In this document: in pieces, positions 1-8,463 of the stretch | Layout: each line of letters begins with the position of its first letter | How positions within the stretch are numbered: the first letter of the stretch is position 1 | Assembly: GCA_964452045.1 (NCBI GenBank) | Contig: CAYVKM010000113.1 | Location: 1-10,150, forward strand | Direction of reading: 5' to 3' | Source of the DNA: CAYVKM01 sp964452045 | Lineage (GTDB): Bacteria > Calditrichota > Calditrichia > RBG-13-44-9 | DNA: 10,150 nt | The notes under the pieces: generated by a model | The model's input: the letters and a program-made list of their open reading frames with translations, nothing else | Told to the model about the DNA's origin: nothing | Databases searched by the model: none | Translations under genes and position numbers: made by a program

Positions 1-1620
1 GGAATTGTATATCTGATAATAGATGTCAGAATTTCCATCACGTTTGTCTTGCCAAACAATGACAAAGTCACCACTCTCATTCATGATAACTGAGGGATAT
101 TCTTGAGCCGCTGTCCCTAGATCATCATTCGCTTTGATATTTGATCCTAAGGTATTGCCGGCAGAATTATACTGTTGTAAATAAATATCAGGATCACCAT
201 TACGATAGTCCTCCCAAACAAGGATGAAATCACCATTTATGTCCATAGCAACTGACGGATTATCTTGTGATGCAGTTCCCGGATCATCATTTGCTTTTTG
301 ATTGAGACACTGGGCAATAGCAGAAGAATCGAAAAACCGAAAATAGATATCAGGATTATCAGAATTTCGAGAGTCTGCCCACCCAATAACAAATCTGCCG
401 CTGGAATTCATCGAAACTTCAGGAGACCATTGTGAGGTAAAAAGAGGAACAGTAATACTGGCTCCCATGTTTCCCCACAGGGCAACGCCTGTTGAATCAT
501 ACCGTTGATAATAAATGTCTAAGTATGGCAAGTTATAATGCCACACAATGATAAAATTTCCACTCCCATCTCTTGCAACATCTGGGGAGTGCTGAGCTAC
601 TGTTGTTCCTTGTCCATCTCGGACATACCCATTCGTCCCTTGGGCATTGCCTGTGGAATCGTAGCATTGAAAGTATAGGTAGGGATTGGTCCAGCCATGA
701 CGATAATCTATCCAACCAATAACGTAATTCCCATTTTCGCTGACTGCTATTAACGAATACATACTAGGCCCTAATGGATGACCCGGCGCATCATTTACCT
801 TATAATTTGCTCCCAGAGCAACTCCGGATGAATCGAACCGTTGAGAATAGATATCATAATTCGTTACATTGGGGATTGTATTACGACCATCTGTCCATGA
901 AATGTTAAAGCTTCCGCTTTTGTACATGGCAACGTCGGGTGCTGCTTGAATTTCCGTATCATCGGTTACTTTGACATTTCCGCCCTGCGCAACACCTGTA
1001 GAACTATAGCGCTGAAAATAAACATCATTACAGTTATCACCCCAAACAATAACAAAGTTACCGCTCCGGGCCATATCAACTGCTGGAGACCACCATGCTT
1101 GCGTTGTATTATTTACTTTGACATTCCCGCCATGGGTAACACCTATGGAATCATATTGTTGATAATAAATATCACCATAGTTATTACGATCAGTCGTCCA
1201 TACAATGACGAATTTACCACTTTCATCCATAGAAATGGCAGGATACCAGGCATTTACTACATTATTTGCTTGGACATTCCCGCCCTGGGCCATGCCAGCA
1301 GAATTATACCTTTGAAAAAATACATTGCCAATAATATCGTCTGCCCATGCAATTACAAAGGTGCCGTTTTCGTTCATCCCGATTGCAGGATCTACGAAGT
1401 TCGCAACTCCGGTATTTACTCTTACAGTACCTCCCAGGGGGTAACCAGAGGCATTATAACGCTGAAAATAGATGTCATAGCTGTCATTTCGAAAACCCTG
1501 CCAAACAATGACAAAGTTCCCATCCCTGTCCATGGCAATATCAGGAGAAAATCCCTCCATTTCATTATCATTCACCTTGGTATAGCATCCTTGTGCGACA
1601 CCCGATGAATCGTACCGCTG
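1..1620 (-). repeat. In-gene array of ten complete plus one partial degenerate repeats
   Basis: The part of the repeat protein from residue 135 to the window edge is a head-to-tail array with a period of about 150-174 bases. Intervals between successive QRY elements are 52, 50, 51, 49, 57, 58, 54, 56, 54 and 54 residues. Four of the first five intervals are 49-51 residues and the later ones 54-58, as if two subfamilies of the unit had been amplified. Some DNA similarity survives: 'gacatt(c/t)ccgcc' recurs near 976, 1126 and 1276. The units have still diverged considerably, so this is old duplication and not a recent unstable microsatellite. Confidence 0.85.
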
Positions 1621-2022
1621 ATAATGGATGCCATAGGCCATGCTATAGCCCACAGTACATATATTTTGAGAAACGATGATAAAGTTGCCACTGGTGCCCA
1701 TTACCATCGAGAGAGAAACTGAATGCCCTGCAATTACATTAATCTCATCATTAACCCGGAAGTCGTCTTTGATTATCCCTGCTATGACTGACTTTTCCGG
1801 TTCTACAGGATTTTTACTGTTGTGGGAGAACATTAATAATTCTTCCTGCTGGTTAAAACCCTGCGACAGATAAAAACTGCCCGTAGAATTATTTTCATTT
1901 ATTTGATCTAATTGTTTTTTGCTTTGATTATGAACATCCCGTATCAATGAGTTTTTGTTATCTTCTCCAAATGAGAGGGAATAACAGAAAAAAATAAAAC
2001 TGAAAATTAGTAATTTCTTCAT
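1..2022 (-). CDS. Secreted tandem-repeat (beta-propeller-like) protein, 3' end outside window
   Basis: Translating the minus strand from ATG at 2022 gives 674 codons with no stop down to the window edge, so the C-terminus is missing. Residues 1-20 (MKKLLIFSFIFFCYSLSFGE) form a classic signal peptide, so the product is exported. A ~70-residue polar linker follows. From about residue 105 the protein consists of repeats of 49-58 residues. Each has a 'D[IV]Y[FY]Q[RQ]Y[DN]S.G.A.GGN.KVN' half, then a 'P..AM..SGNFVIVW.D.R' half. The QRY element recurs at residues 135, 187, 237, 288, 337, 394, 452, 506, 562, 616 and 670. The pattern of G-N-F-V-I-V-W strands followed by D-x-R-x-x-x-x-D-I-Y resembles beta-propeller blades, but I cannot name a family. 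The gene starts 102 nt after the protease gene upstream, with no obvious terminator between them, so it may belong to the same operon; the ribosome site (GAAGAGATC before ATG) is weak. By analogy with its neighbours, a C-terminal sorting domain is expected beyond the window. A role as a surface adhesin or binding protein is inference only. Confidence 0.88.
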   Translation of the reverse strand, partial: MKKLLIFSFIFFCYSLSFGEDNKNSLIRDVHNQSKKQLDQINENNSTGSFYLSQGFNQQEELLMFSHNSKNPVEPEKSVIAGIIKDDFRVNDEINVIAGHSVSLSMVMGTSGNFIIVSQNICTVGYSMAYGIHYQRYDSSGVAQGCYTKVNDNEMEGFSPDIAMDRDGNFVIVWQGFRNDSYDIYFQRYNASGYPLGGTVRVNTGVANFVDPAIGMNENGTFVIAWADDIIGNVFFQRYNSAGMAQGGNVQANNVVNAWYPAISMDESGKFVIVWTTDRNNYGDIYYQQYDSIGVTHGGNVKVNNTTQAWWSPAVDMARSGNFVIVWGDNCNDVYFQRYSSTGVAQGGNVKVTDDTEIQAAPDVAMYKSGSFNISWTDGRNTIPNVTNYDIYSQRFDSSGVALGANYKVNDAPGHPLGPSMYSLIAVSENGNYVIGWIDYRHGWTNPYLYFQCYDSTGNAQGTNGYVRDGQGTTVAQHSPDVARDGSGNFIIVWHYNLPYLDIYYQRYDSTGVALWGNMGASITVPLFTSQWSPEVSMNSSGRFVIGWADSRNSDNPDIYFRFFDSSAIAQCLNQKANDDPGTASQDNPSVAMDINGDFILVWEDYRNGDPDIYLQQYNSAGNTLGSNIKANDDLGTAAQEYPSVIMNESGDFVIVWQDKRDGNSDIYYQIYNS

Positions 2023-2124
2023 GATCTCTTCTTCTTGTTTTTATCTTACTTTTCAGCAGAATTCCATGAACAACTTTCTTTAGATAGATACCAACACTAG
2101 GCACTAATTCAGCTTAGGTTGATT

Positions 2125-5100
2125 CTATTTTAGTAACTCCAGCTTAATCACTTTCACGAAATTGCCGGCTTCCATTCGACAGAAGTAAAGACCGGAAGCG
2201 ACAGGCTGGTTTGAAACATCGGTGCCATCCCATAACAATTGGAAGCGACCGGCCAGTTGTTTTGCGTCCAGCAATGTTTTAATGTGTCGCCCTAGTAAAT
2301 CATAGATGACAATATGAACATGGCTGGGTTTTGGTAAGTCAAATTCGATTGCCGTAATCGGGTTGAAGGGATTAGGATAGTTTTGCTTAAGTTTGTATTC
2401 CCGTGGATTTGAATTAGTAAAGTTTTCCATTCCGACAATCACAGTGACCGTGCTATCCTGCCAATAAAGATTTCCATGATTATAAATATTTAACTTGAAG
2501 AGTATCGTATCAATTTGCGGTTTGGTGTTTGTTCTTATCGAGTATGGTTCGGGTGGGGTACCAACCTGGCCTGCCAGTATCTCTCCAAAGTTTTGACGGG
2601 CATTACCAATACTGACTATGGTACTATCCTCAGTTAATAATTCCACCTCCACATCGCCAGCCGGGCTGACTAATCCGTTATTCCTGACAGATATATTTAT
2701 ATAAGCCCGGTATCCGCTTATCAGCTGGAATATCTGTTGAACCTGATAACTCTCAAAAACCATCGGGCCAACCGTAGTAAAGAATACTGCATTATTTAAA
2801 AAGTGATTTATTCCCAAACTATGTGAGTAGGTCTGAATTTTAATTGAATAAGTTTGTTCTTCAGGCCAGGTAGGCCAGGATCCTCCGTATATCCCATCAC
2901 CTGCTGTACTATCATTGTGGAGACCGTCATCAAACAGGGGAATGGAATCGACAATACTATAATTTAAATATTCTATAATTGCTTGTACGGAAACCTGTTG
3001 GGTATCAGGGTTTATAATTTGTGAGTTGATCCACACGGTATCGGTACCGGGAATAAAATAACTGGAATTTGTCCTCGCATATATGGCGTGAGCAGGATTT
3101 GATTGTAATAAGGCCAGATAAGCAGCCATCAAATCGGTTTTGTTATTTGCCAATATGTGAGTTGCATTATCAGAAAATTGAAGTAACTGATGTGGCTGTT
3201 TTCGTTGTGTTTTGAGTTCAGGATTATGGGCAAATCTTTTGATGAATTTTGTCCCATTCTCATTTTTCAGGTTATTTAGTATCCTAATATCAGCGAATGA
3301 GAATTTTCCAGCTAAAGGATTTAATTGGTTTTTTGAACTTGTTACCCCGTTGCCGCTATCCACCAGATCACCAAAACACGGCACAACACCTATAGCTATT
3401 CCAGATCCGGCTCCGATATTCCAGACACCACAAACTGCACCGGTACTGTTGTTCTCCCAGATGGGTGTTGAATTTATCGGTAGTAGTTCCTCCAGCACAT
3501 AGGACAACCCACTATAATCAAATGAGAAATTCGAAAAATAATCAAGGCCCTGAATACCTAATAAATTGCTTGTATAGGCATTTGTTAAGGCAAGGTCGAA
3601 CCAGGGTTTAATGTCATATCGGAATTCATCCGGATCGGATGGATCAACATTGAAGCATACACCGCCCTCCAGGTACAACTTTCCTCCATTCAGTAGATAA
3701 GCTTCGAGCGCTGGCGGTTCCGGATCATTCAGGAGTAACCAATGACAATGATCATATTGACCCAAAACCACAAAGATACCCCGGAAGACACTCAGGTCAG
3801 TTCCAAATTCGAAAAGGTCGTTGGTTAAAAATACACTTTCACCATTGGCGGCAATAGCATAAAAAACACTTTCGGCGCTGGCAATGGTTGACAGCACAGC
3901 CTGATGCCCCACCCATACTAAGTAATCCGGCGTAACACCAACAAAACACTCAATCGAATCACTCAATATACTGCAATGAGAAGGCAGCTCATTATCAACC
4001 GCCTGCAAGGTATAAAATACGGTGGAACCGGGAAGCGGATAATCCACCAAGCTTTCCACCCCGGGCAGCACGCTGGCAACGCTGTCGCCATCACGATAAA
4101 CATATATCTTATCCAGATCATCAAGCGATGTGCCATCAGTCTGGGTTATGGGATCATCCCACTGTAACAAAACGCTATCTCCTTCCACCTGGCAGGAAAG
4201 ATTGGTTGGTGGAGAGGGAAAAGGCGAACCGCCGGCATAAACAGATACAATTACTCCATCACTCAAGCTGTCTGAAGTTAAATCATGAGTATATAATTTA
4301 TATACGTATTGCTGTCCGTCTGATAATTGGGTATCTGTATAGTTCTCAACAGCCTGATTAATGCTAGTCACAAACTGGTTATCCCGCCATATTTCTATTT
4401 CAAAGTTTATCATGGGATTGCCTCCCACGGAACTGATTGGGTCATCCCAGGAAATTAAAGCGGAGGTTGGTGTTTGGTAATCACTATATACCGAAACATT
4501 TGCAGGGGGCATGGGATTGGTAATCGAAATATTCGCCAAAAGTGCGGCATAAACATCAATCACTCCCATTCCGTAAGTATTGTCTTCTCCTGTGGCACCT
4601 AAATCAGTAGCATTTTCATAGAGCATTTGTTTAAGCTCTGTACCTGTTCTACCCGGGAATACCTGTTTTAAAAGGGCAATAGCGCCGGCAACATGCGGTG
4701 TTGCCATGGAAGTTCCCGACCAATATTCATAACCACCATTTGGAACACTGGAACGTACATCAACTCCCGGAGCGGAAACCTCCGGTTTTATCTGATTGCC
4801 CAAGCCGGTACAATAGGTCGGGCCGCGGCTGCTAAATTGGGCGATGGGTAAACTCGCATTATTTCCATTCAAAGCGCCCACTGAAAACACATTCATTTCG
4901 GTTTTATTTATCATAGCAGGTGTGATAACAGTTCCAGAAGCGGGACCACTATTCCCTGCCGCGAAAACCAGAGCAATTCCGGCAGCTTCCAGGGCATCCA
5001 TAGCCAGTTGAAAGAATGGGGTACACTGCCAACCCCATCCCCAGGAATTACTTATAACAATAGGCATATCATTATATGTGTCCGGATGTCCATCCGGATC

Positions 5101-5958
5101 CATTGCCCATTGGAAGCCATACATTAAACCACTACAAAATGCAAGATCTTCAGGAACAAAAATACGGCCAGCTATCCATTTGGCATCAAATGCAACACCA
5201 ATCGTATCATTGGTAGAAACATCCAATCCAGTGATAATACCCATGGTATGAGTACCATGCCCGCCTACGCCATAAAAGGGGTCCACGGGAAAGGAAGAAC
5301 CATCTATATTGTCATACCAAGCCGCAGAAGCAGGGACACCGGGATCATTGCCCCGCCAGCGCGAAGTAAGCGCAGGATGAGTGCCGTCAACTCCGGTATC
5401 CAGATTCATGACGATAACACCTTTGCCGGTTATGCCCATTCGCCATAATTTATCAGCGTTTATTACTTTAAGTCCCAGTTCTGCACTATTGGGTGAGGAT
5501 ACCGCAGCTCTTTTTTCAACAGGTTTAATGAGTTGTAAACCCCCATCCAGATCCATTTGAGATATATCTTCTCTTTTGGCCAGGTCCAGCAGGATATCCG
5601 GTTGTGCTTCTACTGCAATAATGTTGGCAATCCAGAATTTCTGATAGTGAAGCACCTCGCTCTTTGACTTTGATTCTAAGAGATTTACCAGATTTGCCTG
5701 GGTACGATTGGCATGTTTCTGTAATTCAGTAATGACAATAAATGCTCTGTCCTGCAAATCTGTTTTGTTTTCATATAATTGTTTATGCAGGGCCGATATA
5801 TCGTACTGGTTATCCAGCACAATAATTGCCTTGACAGTCGTTCCTGTTTTTTGAGCTTTTAAGATTGCCTCTAACAGGGAACTAGTAATTTCTGCCCGGG
5901 CAAATAAATAGGAATTAACCAGAAACAGAGCAAATAGAAACATTAAAGTCTTTTTCAT
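2125..5958 (-). CDS. Secreted subtilisin-family (S8, bacillopeptidase F-like) serine protease with T9SS sorting domain
   Basis: This 1277-residue extracellular endopeptidase starts at ATG 5958, with AAAGGAG eight bases upstream, and ends at TAG 2125. Residues 1-22 are a signal peptide. Residues ~40-142 look like an inhibitor I9-type propeptide. The catalytic domain covers ~160-475 and is complete: Asp187 (LDTGV), His234 (GGHGTHT), oxyanion Asn336 (AAGNSGP) and Ser417 (SGTSMATPHVAG). The segments around KWIAGRI and SNSWGWGW match the bacillopeptidase F-like branch of S8. Two fibronectin type III domains follow (~484-575 and ~582-673), then a central domain (~678-880) with a Rossmann/glutamine-amidotransferase-like look (FRGIFVVLG, LLNGGKLYLEGG), and a polar linker. 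Next comes a module with DDGLHNDSTAGDGIYGG (~964-1062), a second beta-rich module (~1061-1176), and the sorting domain (NYPNPFNP at 1193-1200 to the end). The last ~310 residues are homologous to those of the S41 protease encoded 33 bases upstream, with which it is probably co-transcribed. The likely route is Sec export, T9SS passage, then surface attachment or release after CTD cleavage. Family and activity are certain; substrate is unknown. Confidence 0.95.
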   Translation of the reverse strand: MKKTLMFLFALFLVNSYLFARAEITSSLLEAILKAQKTGTTVKAIIVLDNQYDISALHKQLYENKTDLQDRAFIVITELQKHANRTQANLVNLLESKSKSEVLHYQKFWIANIIAVEAQPDILLDLAKREDISQMDLDGGLQLIKPVEKRAAVSSPNSAELGLKVINADKLWRMGITGKGVIVMNLDTGVDGTHPALTSRWRGNDPGVPASAAWYDNIDGSSFPVDPFYGVGGHGTHTMGIITGLDVSTNDTIGVAFDAKWIAGRIFVPEDLAFCSGLMYGFQWAMDPDGHPDTYNDMPIVISNSWGWGWQCTPFFQLAMDALEAAGIALVFAAGNSGPASGTVITPAMINKTEMNVFSVGALNGNNASLPIAQFSSRGPTYCTGLGNQIKPEVSAPGVDVRSSVPNGGYEYWSGTSMATPHVAGAIALLKQVFPGRTGTELKQMLYENATDLGATGEDNTYGMGVIDVYAALLANISITNPMPPANVSVYSDYQTPTSALISWDDPISSVGGNPMINFEIEIWRDNQFVTSINQAVENYTDTQLSDGQQYVYKLYTHDLTSDSLSDGVIVSVYAGGSPFPSPPTNLSCQVEGDSVLLQWDDPITQTDGTSLDDLDKIYVYRDGDSVASVLPGVESLVDYPLPGSTVFYTLQAVDNELPSHCSILSDSIECFVGVTPDYLVWVGHQAVLSTIASAESVFYAIAANGESVFLTNDLFEFGTDLSVFRGIFVVLGQYDHCHWLLLNDPEPPALEAYLLNGGKLYLEGGVCFNVDPSDPDEFRYDIKPWFDLALTNAYTSNLLGIQGLDYFSNFSFDYSGLSYVLEELLPINSTPIWENNSTGAVCGVWNIGAGSGIAIGVVPCFGDLVDSGNGVTSSKNQLNPLAGKFSFADIRILNNLKNENGTKFIKRFAHNPELKTQRKQPHQLLQFSDNATHILANNKTDLMAAYLALLQSNPAHAIYARTNSSYFIPGTDTVWINSQIINPDTQQVSVQAIIEYLNYSIVDSIPLFDDGLHNDSTAGDGIYGGSWPTWPEEQTYSIKIQTYSHSLGINHFLNNAVFFTTVGPMVFESYQVQQIFQLISGYRAYINISVRNNGLVSPAGDVEVELLTEDSTIVSIGNARQNFGEILAGQVGTPPEPYSIRTNTKPQIDTILFKLNIYNHGNLYWQDSTVTVIVGMENFTNSNPREYKLKQNYPNPFNPITAIEFDLPKPSHVHIVIYDLLGRHIKTLLDAKQLAGRFQLLWDGTDVSNQPVASGLYFCRMEAGNFVKVIKLELLK
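2128..3069 (-). repeat. C-terminal cassette copy A (in the subtilisin)
   Basis: Residues 964-1277 of the S8 protease align along their whole length with the C-terminus of the S41 protease. Order: a module opening NSSYFIPGTDTVWI; a second module containing SYQVQQ, GYRAYINISV, TEDSTIVSIGNARQNFG and IDTILFKLNIY; then the sorting domain. By hand alignment, residues 1061-1176 are identical to the S41 copy at close to half of positions. The catalytic halves of the two proteins are unrelated. Confidence 0.85.
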
Positions 5959-5965
5959 TTGTAAT

Positions 5966-5973
5966 CTCCTTTC
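5966..5973 (-). promoter_or_regulatory. Strong Shine-Dalgarno site of the S8 protease gene
   Basis: On the minus strand GAAAGGAG precedes ATG 5958 by seven bases. It lies entirely in the 33-base gap after the S41 stop codon and fixes the start of the subtilisin. No promoter or terminator fits in the gap, which supports co-transcription of the two protease genes. Confidence 0.8.
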
Positions 5974-5991
5974 AAGCTTAAACCTGAAAAC

Positions 5992-8463
5992 TTACCTTAC
6001 CAGCAACATTTTTTTTGTGCGGGTAAAATCACCGGACGTAAGATGATAGAAATACACTCCGCTGGCCTGTCCACGTGAATCCCAACTGTATTTGTAACTG
6101 CCTGCAGTCAATTTTTCTGACACTATTGTGGTAACTTCTTCTCCAAGTATGTTGAAAATCTTGAGTGTCACCTCACCGGTTCTTGGCAGATCAAATTCAA
6201 TAGTCGTGCTCGGATTGAAAGGATTGGGGTAGTTTTGATAAAGGACATAGGTCAGAGGTACCTGTGCTTGCACGGTATTAATCCCTACAATAACATCGGA
6301 ACTGTCCTGCCAGAACAAATAACCGTCACTATAAATATTTATTTTAAAGCGCAGGGTATCTATCATTGAATAAGAATAGCAGTTAATTGCAATGATTTGG
6401 GGACTGGTAACAATTGCACCGGAAGCGATATTGCCAAAAGTTTGTTTTGCATTTCCAATGGAAAATACAGTCGTATCCTCAGTGGTGAGTTCAACCATTA
6501 CATTTGGGGCAGTACCGGTTAAACCGGCATTTATTACAGACAAATTGAGGTAGGTGCGGTAGCCCCATAACATCGGCAAAACCTGCACTACCTGATAACC
6601 AGCTAATTCCAATGGACCGATGGTGATAAATCTACTAATATCCCTGTTGATGAATTCTTCATTATCAGTCGAATCATAGGCACCAATGGAAAGTTTAAAG
6701 AGATCCTCGATTACCGGTGGGACATATTTCCCTTTCCAGATTTCGTTTCCCGAACCCAAGGTTTCCCGATGCAGACTAACGGAATCACTAAAAGTAGTAT
6801 CTACATTATCGATATAAACAATAGAAGAAATGGGATGTGAATTCGGGTTCTCAACGAGGGCCGTTATCTCTACCGTATCGATTCCCGGCGAAAAATAGCC
6901 ACTATTTAAAGTAAGATCATGTCCATAAACCAGGTTATTCATCCAGTCCAACGCTACCTCAACCACTGCATCTATGCCATTGGCCGCATCGGCCGGATTA
7001 TGCCAGACCGGAAAATCGATAGGAAATTCCGCCCGGTTAAGATAACTACCAGGTTGATTAATATGAAACATATCACTGATAGAATAGCGCAAGACCCAGT
7101 CGGTAAAATTTGTGATATCCAGATTATCTCCCAGACTGGCTCCGGGAGGTTTGCCAAAAAACCTGACAGTGGGATGGTAACGAAACCTTTGTGCGGTAAG
7201 ATCCCCCATACTGATACAGGTCGGTCCTAATAATACCGCTATAGGATGATCGTACAAGGACATGAGTGAACCGTCAATCTGATAAAGAGAGGCATTTCCG
7301 GATGGAACAAGGGTAAGTGTTGATGGCCCATAACGATAAGCATCCTCAATGGTTAAGGTAAAATCATTAAATAATATATCGAAAGCTTCTTCAAAGAGTG
7401 CCCATCCACCAAAATTCAAGCGCATATCGATGATCAATCCCTCGGTATTTTTCAAAGCACTCACAGCTTGGGCAAACTGATCATCTGCCGCTGCTTCCGG
7501 CCATTCCTGAAACAAATAGATAAGTCCGATATTGGTATTATTGATGATCCCGTAACTGACAATCTGGCCATTAAAAAAATCCGGAAATGGAATCCCGGGT
7601 ATTTCCATCTGTTCATTATTGAGCATAGATGGCACATTTAAATTGATCATAGGTGCAACTGAAAGATGCAGGGTATCTTGGGTTGAATACTGCAGGACGT
7701 CGATGGTATCAAAGAGATGCCAGTTCATTCCTGCCCCTAATAAGAGAAAATCTGAATATGCACTGGCTGCACCGATGCCATTAGGCACAAAAGGGAGACC
7801 GGCAGTGAGTAATTCATGTACCAAGATTTTCCAGGGAATTCCCTCATATCCCAGGATGATATCACCCGGTTGCAAACCCAGGGGATGATTAAGAACTGTT
7901 CTTAAAACCAGCAACGTACTGTCCGGCAGGGTAGTAAGGACGGCACCGAAATGTTCAATTGTTGTATAGCCAGATAGCATCAGTAATGGAATACCCGGAT
8001 TCAGCGGTGTCCAGGTCACACCCGTATCAACGGCCCGGGTGTGCGCATCTCTTAAGGAATTAGCCAACTGACTCATTATCGCGGAAAATCCTCCCCGGCT
8101 GGTTGAGTCATTGATTTGAGACAGATAGTGATTCCTTAAAGAATCCCAGTCCGACCAGTCCATTCCCAGAGACAAAAATCCATCAAATTCATCATGTAAA
8201 TGAGAGGTATAATCGTTAAATATCTGCAGTTTATTGGCCAGCGGTAATCCCGGTCCCCAGGTGCTGTCTATAATGGCCTGCCAGTTGTCCTGGGATTCAT
8301 AGAAAGATTTTTCTGGAAAATTCTTGAAATTAGGATCATGATTCTGCGGTCTTACCAGAAACGGATAATCCGGATGGTATTTGTTGTTTATCCTCTCCTG
8401 AGAAAAAAGTGGTAATACGGATAGGCAGCAAAGCAGAATAAAGATAAAACGTTGACATTTCAT
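5992..8463 (-). CDS. Secreted S41-family peptidase with PDZ-like segment and T9SS sorting domain
   Basis: I chose ATG 8463 (823 residues) because it opens directly on a signal peptide (MKCQRFIFILLCCLSVLPLF) and has GGGGG six bases upstream. The same frame is open further upstream to TTG 8499, but that adds a polar leader that would spoil the signal. Numbered from 8463: an N-terminal helical part (~45-150) ends in LRDAHTR (His141), the 'L.D.HT' element of S41 proteins. A PDZ-like segment spans ~170-225 (HPLGLQPGDIILGYEG). The S41 core spans ~310-505, with IIDMRLNFGGW at 344-354 and the likely nucleophile Ser418 in PTCISMGD. Lys438 (FFGKPPG) sits where the Ser/Lys-type enzymes have their lysine, although a tricorn-like Ser-His arrangement is equally possible. 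Residues ~520-727 are two beta-rich modules shared with the neighbouring subtilisin, and 739-823 is the T9SS sorting domain (QNYPNPFNPSTTIEFDLP). It is the first gene of a probable two- or three-gene operon. Probable role: an extracellular or surface protease acting on peptide tails; the substrate is unknown. Confidence 0.9.
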   Translation of the reverse strand: MKCQRFIFILLCCLSVLPLFSQERINNKYHPDYPFLVRPQNHDPNFKNFPEKSFYESQDNWQAIIDSTWGPGLPLANKLQIFNDYTSHLHDEFDGFLSLGMDWSDWDSLRNHYLSQINDSTSRGGFSAIMSQLANSLRDAHTRAVDTGVTWTPLNPGIPLLMLSGYTTIEHFGAVLTTLPDSTLLVLRTVLNHPLGLQPGDIILGYEGIPWKILVHELLTAGLPFVPNGIGAASAYSDFLLLGAGMNWHLFDTIDVLQYSTQDTLHLSVAPMINLNVPSMLNNEQMEIPGIPFPDFFNGQIVSYGIINNTNIGLIYLFQEWPEAAADDQFAQAVSALKNTEGLIIDMRLNFGGWALFEEAFDILFNDFTLTIEDAYRYGPSTLTLVPSGNASLYQIDGSLMSLYDHPIAVLLGPTCISMGDLTAQRFRYHPTVRFFGKPPGASLGDNLDITNFTDWVLRYSISDMFHINQPGSYLNRAEFPIDFPVWHNPADAANGIDAVVEVALDWMNNLVYGHDLTLNSGYFSPGIDTVEITALVENPNSHPISSIVYIDNVDTTFSDSVSLHRETLGSGNEIWKGKYVPPVIEDLFKLSIGAYDSTDNEEFINRDISRFITIGPLELAGYQVVQVLPMLWGYRTYLNLSVINAGLTGTAPNVMVELTTEDTTVFSIGNAKQTFGNIASGAIVTSPQIIAINCYSYSMIDTLRFKINIYSDGYLFWQDSSDVIVGINTVQAQVPLTYVLYQNYPNPFNPSTTIEFDLPRTGEVTLKIFNILGEEVTTIVSEKLTAGSYKYSWDSRGQASGVYFYHLTSGDFTRTKKMLLVR
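5995..6906 (-). repeat. C-terminal cassette copy B (in the S41 protease)
   Basis: Residues 520-823 of the S41 protease are the counterpart of the cassette in the neighbouring subtilisin. Matching landmarks: NSGYFSPGIDTVEI, GYQVVQV, GYRTYLNLSV, TEDTTVFSIGNAKQTFG, IDTLRFKINIY and the NYPNPFNP sorting domain. In this copy the acidic DDG...AGDGIYGG loop of copy A is replaced by LHRETLGSGNEIWKG. Confidence 0.85.

Noticed and set aside
946..1608. A 220-codon open frame on the plus strand with repeated Ile/Asn-rich segments
   Set aside because: It is the antisense of the repeat protein. Its apparent repeats merely mirror those of the real gene, it lacks a ribosome site, and its composition is not protein-like.
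2023..2124. Possible promoter or terminator between the S8 protease and the repeat protein
   Set aside because: The best promoter-like match (TTGTTC - 19 bases - TAAGAT) is weak and wrongly spaced, and the only hairpin (CTAA...TTAG) has a 4-bp stem with no T tract.
6919..7230. Plus-strand open frame inside the S41 protease gene
   Set aside because: It lies wholly antisense to a gene with clear domain evidence and shows no recognisable protein features.
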